From the NCBI GenBank assembly GCA_900766135.1, contig CAAFUF010000052.1, positions 1 through 64,000 of the forward strand: DNA of 64,000 bases, written 5' to 3'. Below the pieces are notes generated by a model. The model worked only from the letters and a program-made list of their open reading frames with translations, made no database searches and had not been told where the DNA came from. This stretch comes from Paenibacillaceae bacterium (GTDB taxonomy: Bacteria > Bacillota > Bacilli > Paenibacillales > Paenibacillaceae). Below, in pieces: positions 58,663-64,000 of the stretch (position 1 is the stretch's first letter; each line of letters opens with the position of its first letter). The position numbers and the translations under genes are program-made.

Positions 58663-60855
58663 ATGCCTATCTTTTTCGATGAAGCGAAAGGCCTTTTTCA
58701 TTTGCAATCCCGCAATACGAGTTACTTGATTCAATTGGTCCACGGATATCCCGCCCATGCCTATTTCGGTGCCAAGCTGCGCCATGACAGCAACCTCGAA
58801 GGCTTGCTGACCTTCCAGGAACGCGCTTCGTTCAGCCCGAATCCCCTCCCGGAGGAGAAATCGGTTTCGCTGGACTCTCTTCCGCAGGAATACCCGCAAT
58901 ACGGGACGAGCGATTTCCGCAGCCCGGCCTATCAAGTGCGTCTCGCTAACGGAACCCGGGCAACCGAGTTAACGTACCGTACTCATCGGATCGTACCGGG
59001 GAAGCCGGCACTCGAGGGGTTGCCTGCCGTTTACGTCGAGCAGGACAACGAGGCGGAAACGCTGGAATTGGAGCTGGAGGATCGCGTCTCCGGATTGACC
59101 GTCGTCCTAAGCTACACGGTTTTTGCCGATTTTGACGCCATCGCCAGATCGGCCCGGCTCAGCAACGGCAGCGGCGAACCGATCCAACTGGAGCGGGCAC
59201 TCAGCGCTTCGGTCGATTTCTCGGACGCTTCCTACGACGCCCTGTATCTGTCGGGAGCCTGGGCGCGCGAACGCCATGTGCAGCGCAGACGGCTGGCTCC
59301 GGGCGTAACCGGGATCAGCAGCCGCCGCGGTTCGAGCTCGCATCAGCAGAATCCGTTCCTGGCGCTGCTTCGGCCGGATGCTACGGAACAGCAAGGCGAG
59401 GTTTACGGCTTCAGCCTGGTTTACAGCGGGAGCTTTACTGCCGAAGCGGAGGTCGAGCAGTTCGGGACAACCCGGGTCTCGATCGGGATCAACCCGTTTG
59501 ATTTTACCTGGAAGCTGGCGCCCGGCGAAAGCTTCCAAACGCCGGAGGCGGTGCTCGTATATTCCGCCGAAGGGCTGGGGGGCATGTCGCGCACCTATCA
59601 TCGCCTGTACCGGACGCGGTTATGCCGAGGGCAGTTCCGCGATCAGGAGCGGCCGATTCTCGTCAACAACTGGGAAGCGACGTATTTCGATTTCAACGCC
59701 GACAAGATCGAGGCGATTGCCAAAGAAGGCAGCAAGCTGGGCATCGAGCTGTTCGTGCTCGACGACGGCTGGTTCGGTCGGCGCGACCGCGATAACAGCT
59801 CGCTGGGCGACTGGTTCGAAGATCGCCGCAAGCTTCCCGACGGGTTGGCGGACCTGGCCACCCGCGTCAAGGACACCGGACTGCAATTCGGTCTTTGGTT
59901 CGAGCCGGAAATGGTCTCCCCGGACAGCGATTTGTACCGGGCCCATCCCGATTGGTGCCTTCACGTCCCGGGGCGGCGGCGCACGGAGGCGCGCGACCAA
60001 CTGGTGCTGGATATGTCGCGCAGCGACGTACGTCAGTACCTGTACGAGCGCCTGAGCGACATTTTCTCCACGGTGCCGATCACGTACGTCAAGTGGGACA
60101 TGAACCGGAACATGACGGAGATCGGTTCGGCGGCCAGCCCGGCGGAGCGGCAGGGAGAAGTCGCCCACCGTTACATGTTGGGGCTGTATGAACTCCTGGA
60201 GCGTCTGACGGGCGAATTTCCGCATATCTTGTTCGAGAGCTGCTCCGGCGGCGGCGGCCGGTTTGATCCGGGCATGCTGTATTATATGCCGCAAACCTGG
60301 ACGAGCGACGATACGGATGCAGCGGAGCGCTTGAAAATCCAATACGGCACCAGCATCGTGTATCCGGTGTCGACGATGGGGGCGCACGTCTCCGCCGTGC
60401 CGAACCACCAAGTGGAGCGGACGACCCCGTTGACGTTCCGAGGGGATGTGGCCATGTCCGGCAATTTCGGCTACGAATTGGATCTCACCCGGTTTACGGA
60501 CGACGAGAAGGAAACGGCCAAGCGCCAGATCGGGCTATACAAAGAAATTCGCGGTTTGGTTCAGCAAGGCGACCTGTACCGTCTGCAAAGCCCGTTCGAA
60601 GGCAACGAGACGGCATGGATGTTCGTCAGCCCGGACCAGGATGAAGCGTTGCTCTGCTATTTCCGCGTGCTTGCGGAACCCAACGGCCCGCTGCGCAGCG
60701 TAAAGCTGCAGGGACTCGATCCGGCCAAAGACTATGAGGTGGCCGGAAGCGGCGAGGTGTACGGCGGGGACCGCTTGATGAGCGCCGGCTTGTCCATGGC
60801 ATCGGTTCGCGGCGACTTCAGCAGCAAGATGGTCCGACTGAAAGCGAAGCGATAA
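58663..60855 (+). CDS. Alpha-galactosidase, GH36 (AgaN/RafA-like)
   Basis: 730 residues, the length of Geobacillus AgaN/AgaA. The nucleophile is Asp479 in YVKWDMN and the acid/base Asp549 in WTSDDTDA. The N-terminal beta-sandwich, the TIM barrel ('NNWEATYFDFN', 'FVLDDGWFG') and C-terminal sheet are complete. It hydrolyses alpha-1,6-galactosides such as raffinose or melibiose in the cytoplasm. ATG 58663 is eight bases after AGGAGG (58649-58654). A transport gene for its substrate is not adjacent. Confidence 0.92.
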   Translation: MPIFFDEAKGLFHLQSRNTSYLIQLVHGYPAHAYFGAKLRHDSNLEGLLTFQERASFSPNPLPEEKSVSLDSLPQEYPQYGTSDFRSPAYQVRLANGTRATELTYRTHRIVPGKPALEGLPAVYVEQDNEAETLELELEDRVSGLTVVLSYTVFADFDAIARSARLSNGSGEPIQLERALSASVDFSDASYDALYLSGAWARERHVQRRRLAPGVTGISSRRGSSSHQQNPFLALLRPDATEQQGEVYGFSLVYSGSFTAEAEVEQFGTTRVSIGINPFDFTWKLAPGESFQTPEAVLVYSAEGLGGMSRTYHRLYRTRLCRGQFRDQERPILVNNWEATYFDFNADKIEAIAKEGSKLGIELFVLDDGWFGRRDRDNSSLGDWFEDRRKLPDGLADLATRVKDTGLQFGLWFEPEMVSPDSDLYRAHPDWCLHVPGRRRTEARDQLVLDMSRSDVRQYLYERLSDIFSTVPITYVKWDMNRNMTEIGSAASPAERQGEVAHRYMLGLYELLERLTGEFPHILFESCSGGGGRFDPGMLYYMPQTWTSDDTDAAERLKIQYGTSIVYPVSTMGAHVSAVPNHQVERTTPLTFRGDVAMSGNFGYELDLTRFTDDEKETAKRQIGLYKEIRGLVQQGDLYRLQSPFEGNETAWMFVSPDQDEALLCYFRVLAEPNGPLRSVKLQGLDPAKDYEVAGSGEVYGGDRLMSAGLSMASVRGDFSSKMVRLKAKR

Positions 60856-60861
60856 ACGACG

Positions 60862-60899
60862 AAAAGACCTGAAGGAGGCTCGCTCCATCAGGTCTTTTT
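60862..60899. terminator. Bidirectional terminator
   Basis: AAAAGACCTGA (60862-60872) pairs with TCAGGTCTTTT (60888-60898), then more T. Lies between the convergent galactosidase and decarboxylase-family genes. Confidence 0.9.
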
Positions 60900-60923
60900 G
60901 TTTGCCAATAGGCGTTCTGCGTT

Positions 60924-61385
60924 TTACGCTTCTTTCCCTTCATCGCGGCAGCCGGGAAACATGCCCGTGGTGATGGCGATGCGGTTCCAGCAGTTGATGA
61001 CGTTGATCGCGAAGATCAGGTCCATCGTTTCCTTCTCGCTGAAAAAGCTGCGAATCCGGTCATAAACGGCCTGAGGCACGCCGTCGTCGGCGATTCGGGT
61101 CACGGCTTCGGTCAACTCCAGCACCGCTTTCTCCCGATCGGTATAGCAGGGCGATTCCCGCCAGACGCTGACCAGGGCAATCCGCTGCTCGCTATCGCCA
61201 AGCTGGCGCAGTTCCGTCGTGTGCATATCGAGACAATAAGCGCAGCCATTGATTTGCGATGCGCGTATTTTGATCAGCTCGTACAAGACCCGGTCGAGTC
61301 CGCTCTCCGTGACTTGGCGCTCCAACCGGCTCATCGCCTGATAAACGTTCGGGTTGGCTTGATAATGATCCATTCTGGCTTTCAT
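60924..61385 (-). CDS. Carboxymuconolactone-decarboxylase-family (AhpD-like) protein
   Basis: 153 residues, all helical. The redox pair CAYC with a following His (CAYCLDMH) matches the AhpD-like branch, which has peroxidase-linked activity instead of true decarboxylase activity. The start at 61385 follows GGAGGG (minus strand, 61390-61395); a longer frame from 61400 lacks spacing. It is preceded by an ECF41-type promoter and by the ECF41 sigma gene, the standard partner arrangement of this family. Confidence 0.85.
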   Translation of the reverse strand: MKARMDHYQANPNVYQAMSRLERQVTESGLDRVLYELIKIRASQINGCAYCLDMHTTELRQLGDSEQRIALVSVWRESPCYTDREKAVLELTEAVTRIADDGVPQAVYDRIRSFFSEKETMDLIFAINVINCWNRIAITTGMFPGCRDEGKEA

Positions 61386-61430
61386 GCGATATCCCTCCAT
61401 CGGAGAATGATTTGTTTCTTACGCATGTAA

Positions 61431-61457
61431 GACAAGAGGAAGGATCGATTTGTGACC
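61431..61457 (-). promoter_or_regulatory. ECF41-type promoter of the decarboxylase-family gene
   Basis: On the minus strand GGTCACA (61451-61457), 16 bases, TGTC (61431-61434). The reported ECF41 consensus is TGTCACA with CGTC at the -10, so each element differs by one base. The start codon is about 45 bases downstream. Confidence 0.6.
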
Positions 61458-61518
61458 GCTTGGCGCAAAAAAGTTTCGTAGCTTGCCTTCGGCTAGCCCT
61501 TCTTGCTGCTTCTCAAGG

Positions 61519-62403
61519 CTAGAGACTCGGGGCTTTGACAATCTTCTCGGGATTGCTGATCATGTAGAATCGACGGATTCGGCCCTGAGCATCGCCTTCA
61601 AACAGAATGACGTGAATAACCCGTCCATCGCGGTAATGGACCAGTCCGATCTCTCCGTTGATCTGCGTCGGAACCAGCTCGCCCTGTAAGGAGCCTTTGG
61701 CCTGGATACCTTGCCAGAAAGCGATAATGCGCTCTTTGGAAAAGATGGGGTTGAGTGCTGCCCTGACTTTGCCGCCTCCATCGGTAACCAGTACCGCATC
61801 CTCCCGAATGACTTCCAGAAGAGGAGCGAAATCCCCGGTTGTTGCGGCTTTTAAAAACTCGCTCGTCCATTTTGCCACCGTCTTCTCATCAGCGTGGGCT
61901 ATCTCCTGCTCCGCTTTGACCTTTTGCCGGGCCCGGCTTAGCAACTTGCGGCAGGCGACCGTGCTTTTTCCCAAGATGTCGGCGATTTCCTCGTATTCCA
62001 GGGCAAAGGATTCCCTTAAAACAAAAACAGTTCTTTCGTCGGGGGTCAGCCGCTCCAGCAACACCATAAAGGCGTAAGAGACTTGTTCTTCCCGCAGCAA
62101 ACGATCGAGATGCGTCTCCGTAAGCGGATCGAAGACAGGTTCGGGTAACCATGGCCCGGTATACAGCTCCCGAGACATTCGGGGTGACTTCAGCGCGCTC
62201 AGACTGCGGTTCACGACGGCGCGCATCAAATAAGACTTAGGTTGGCGAATGCTGTCGGCTTGTACGTTCTGCTGCAGCTCCGCGAACACTTCCTGCACGA
62301 TATCCTCCGCTTCCGACCAGGATCCGGTCAGCCGGTAAGAGAGGGCGGTCATCGAATGGCGGTAATCTTGATAAAACTGGGCCAAGCGGGCAGACGTCTG
62401 CAT
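61519..62403 (-). CDS. ECF41-group RNA polymerase sigma factor
   Basis: 294 residues. Sigma region 2 is at about 8-75 and region 4 at about 105-165 ('TPDERTVFVLRESFALEYEEIADILGKS'). A SnoaL-like C-terminal extension carries the ECF41 hallmarks: WLPEP (85-89), DGGGKV (208-213) and NPEK (284-287). In this group the extension, not an anti-sigma factor, controls activity. Start at 62403, nine bases after AAAGGAGGG on the minus strand; the ATG at 62424 overlaps that site. It likely drives the neighbouring decarboxylase-family gene. Confidence 0.9.
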   Translation of the reverse strand: MQTSARLAQFYQDYRHSMTALSYRLTGSWSEAEDIVQEVFAELQQNVQADSIRQPKSYLMRAVVNRSLSALKSPRMSRELYTGPWLPEPVFDPLTETHLDRLLREEQVSYAFMVLLERLTPDERTVFVLRESFALEYEEIADILGKSTVACRKLLSRARQKVKAEQEIAHADEKTVAKWTSEFLKAATTGDFAPLLEVIREDAVLVTDGGGKVRAALNPIFSKERIIAFWQGIQAKGSLQGELVPTQINGEIGLVHYRDGRVIHVILFEGDAQGRIRRFYMISNPEKIVKAPSL

Positions 62404-62454
62404 GGTTGCCAGCCCTCCTTTCATTGCGATTCACTATCTATTATCTTAACGAAA

Positions 62455-62496
62455 AAATAAAAAATGCCCAGCCCCTTTTCAAATGGGTGGCTGGGC
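62455..62496 (-). terminator. Terminator of the methyl-accepting protein gene
   Basis: On the minus strand GCCCAGCC (62489-62496) pairs with GGCTGGGC (62466-62473), followed by ATTTTTTATTTTTT. Confidence 0.85.
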
Positions 62497-62511
62497 GTTG
62501 GCTGCGGCAAC

Positions 62512-63762
62512 TTAAAACTTGAAGATATGTATCGTCTTTTGCAGCTGGAACACCGCATTTTTCATCGCTTCGGCCTCTTCGGCCATCGCCCGGATCGAGG
62601 TGATTTGCTCGTTCATGGAAGCCGATACCTGCTCGGTGCCCGCCGCGGATTCTTCGGTGATGGCGGATATGTTCTGAATCGCGGAAGAGATATTCTGTGC
62701 GCTTTCCAGCATCGCTTCGCTCTCTCTGGAGAACGCGGCGATTTCTCCGCTGATGTACTGCACGCTTTGGACGATCTCTTGGAAGATCTGCTCTGCTTCG
62801 CGAATCATTTCGCTTTGCTGACGGACGACCTCTTCGTTGATCTTGATGTTCTGTCCCGCCTGCTTCACGTCCTGTTCGATGCTGCGGACCAGGTTAAACA
62901 CTTCTTTGGTCGATGCGGTCGATTCCTCGGCCAGCTTGCGAACCTCGTGGGCAACCACGGCAAAGCCGGCTCCGTGCTCGCCTGCCCGGGCGGCTTCTAT
63001 GGAGGCGTTCAGCGACAGCAAGTTCGTTTGTTCGGCAATCTCCGAGATCGTAGCCGTAATTTTGGTAATGCCTTGCGCGTTCTTGGCCAATGCCTCGATG
63101 GAATCGGCGACTTTCCCGGTGGCCTCGATATTCTTGCGCATGCCGTTTGCCTGGCGGGAGACGGATTCGCGTCCGCGTTCCACCAACTGAATCATTTCGT
63201 CGGAGCGTTGATTCATTTCCCGGGTGGCATCGGTGTAATTGCTGACCTTTTGCTCGATTTCGCCGATCGCGTCTTTCATGCCGCTGACATCTTCGGAGAT
63301 GGCGTTCGCACCAAGCGCTAGCTCATTGGAGGAGTGGGTGACTTGGGTCATGACTTCGATCAGCTCTTGGTTGCGGTCGGAAATGCTCCGGCTGGAATCC
63401 ATCACCTTGCGGGTGATATCCGACGTCTCTTGCAGGATCTTGCGCAGCTTGTCCACCATGCTGTTGAAGGAACGGCTGAGATCATCCATGCCCCCGGCCT
63501 CGGAAATTCGACTGGTAAAGTCGCCTTTGGCGATTTTTGCGGAAGCGCTTGTGACGTCGTCGAACGATCCGGTAAGCGCTTTCCGGAGATAACGCGAAAG
63601 CGGGAAAGTAAGCGCTGCCAATACGATGATCAGCAAGATACCGATGATGATATGTCCCAGCAGGATGTAGGCGAGCAGCGATGGGACGGCAAAGAGCGCG
63701 GCCACGAGGTAACACGCGGCGGAGATCTTTCCGGATAAGGGAAGTCGGTTGAACCATGTCAT
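62512..63762 (-). CDS. Methyl-accepting chemotaxis protein without extracellular sensor
   Basis: 416 residues. Two membrane segments (about 14-34 and 36-55) are joined by only a few residues, so there is no periplasmic ligand domain. A HAMP domain follows (about 56-110) and then the long coiled coil with the highly conserved signalling tip 'EIAEQTNLLSLNASIEAARAGEHGAGFAVVAHEVRKLAEES'. It therefore senses something in or near the membrane, or inside the cell, or acts as an energy sensor. AAGGAGG lies about eleven bases upstream. It is a single-gene unit. Confidence 0.88.
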   Translation of the reverse strand: MTWFNRLPLSGKISAACYLVAALFAVPSLLAYILLGHIIIGILLIIVLAALTFPLSRYLRKALTGSFDDVTSASAKIAKGDFTSRISEAGGMDDLSRSFNSMVDKLRKILQETSDITRKVMDSSRSISDRNQELIEVMTQVTHSSNELALGANAISEDVSGMKDAIGEIEQKVSNYTDATREMNQRSDEMIQLVERGRESVSRQANGMRKNIEATGKVADSIEALAKNAQGITKITATISEIAEQTNLLSLNASIEAARAGEHGAGFAVVAHEVRKLAEESTASTKEVFNLVRSIEQDVKQAGQNIKINEEVVRQQSEMIREAEQIFQEIVQSVQYISGEIAAFSRESEAMLESAQNISSAIQNISAITEESAAGTEQVSASMNEQITSIRAMAEEAEAMKNAVFQLQKTIHIFKF

Positions 63763-63914
63763 GGGCTTTATGTCCTCCTTAAGTAATAGGTGAATTCTAC
63801 CATAATTATATCATCCAAGGCGTCACGGGTATAGGACGAAATATTCCGAGAAATCCTAAGCAAAAGTTGAAAAATTTCCGATTTTGCCGAACCCTGGGAG
63901 TTGCGATTTTCTTA

Positions 63915-63973
63915 TTGACAACCAACTAGAACCCTTGTTAAATATAGTAATGAATTATTTCGTATACGAAATA
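63915..63973 (+). promoter_or_regulatory. Promoter with overlapping operator for a gene outside the window
   Basis: TTGACA (63915-63920), 18 bases, TAAATA (63939-63944). Downstream, TATTTCGTATACGAAATA (63956-63973) is a perfect 18-bp palindrome centred on GTATAC, a core common to GntR-family operators. Its location over the start site indicates repression. The gene it controls begins after 64000. The rest of 63763-63914 is AT-rich leader DNA with no gene. Confidence 0.65.
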
Positions 63974-64000
63974 TTAAAGAGTAAAACAAAAATTTAAAAG

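Noticed and set aside
1..64000. Search for tRNA, rRNA, CRISPR arrays, prophage genes and a replication origin
   Set aside because: No conserved tRNA-like cloverleaf, rRNA stretch, regularly spaced exact repeats, phage structural genes or DnaA-box cluster were seen by eye. A covariance-model scan would be decisive.

Overview
The window looks like chromosome from a Paenibacillus-type Gram-positive bacterium (Paenibacillaceae). This rests on strong AGGAGG-like ribosome binding sites, frequent GTG and TTG starts, lipobox lipoproteins, a sortase with an LPxTG substrate, an Amj-type lipid II flippase, a copper-amine-oxidase-N 'stalk' protein and an ECF41 sigma factor. It also rests on degenerate intergenic repeats of a kind I associate with Paenibacillus genomes. 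I see no rRNA or tRNA genes, CRISPR arrays or prophage. The only mobile trace is a partial IS3-like transposase start at the left edge.

Layout. 1-9.7 kb: IS end and degenerate repeats, a propeller lipoprotein, a stalk-domain protein, then a run of small enzymes (two DinB, pentapeptide, AraC/GyrI, VOC, YjjG phosphatase, three GNATs, cupin, zinc ribbon, Nudix). 9.7-17.4 kb: a YjeH-like amino-acid exporter with a divergent LysR regulator, an APC permease, an S9 peptidase, a TauE/SafE permease and an HXXEE membrane protein. 17.4-27.4 kb: repeat-rich intergenic DNA, then a LacI regulator followed by a complete oligopeptide-type ABC importer, a HAD phosphatase and a secreted protein. 27.4-37.8 kb: methyltransferase, GNAT, Amj, Nudix, a circularly permuted GH3 glucosidase, a Fur-box-controlled iron-siderophore binding protein, and an MmyB-type regulator divergent from a lone fabF. 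37.9-45 kb: DUF4349 lipoprotein, VanZ/RDD protein, a two-component system divergent from a multicopper oxidase, and a deletion scar joining fragments of a LysR gene and an MFS gene.

The most interesting part is 45-58.6 kb. A class I cyclic-di-GMP riboswitch (GEMM-I) precedes a secreted transglutaminase-like protein. Next comes a 1455-residue LPKTG-anchored adhesin with four SpaA/Cna-B domains. It is followed by a tightly packed operon: a lipoprotein with tandem NodB deacetylase domains (the first degenerate), a UDP-sugar dehydrogenase, a processive GT2 polysaccharide synthase with an N-terminal PilZ (c-di-GMP-binding) domain, a membrane-anchored divergent deacetylase-like protein, and a class-D-like sortase. 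I read this as one c-di-GMP-tuned surface programme that makes a uronic-acid-containing, possibly deacetylated exopolysaccharide and attaches a large adhesin. The link is inference, but each component is visible in the sequence.

58.6-64 kb: a GH36 alpha-galactosidase, an ECF41 sigma factor with its usual carboxymuconolactone-decarboxylase partner and a matching promoter, a methyl-accepting protein with no extracellular sensor, and at the right edge a strong promoter overlapped by an 18-bp palindrome that must serve a gene outside the window.
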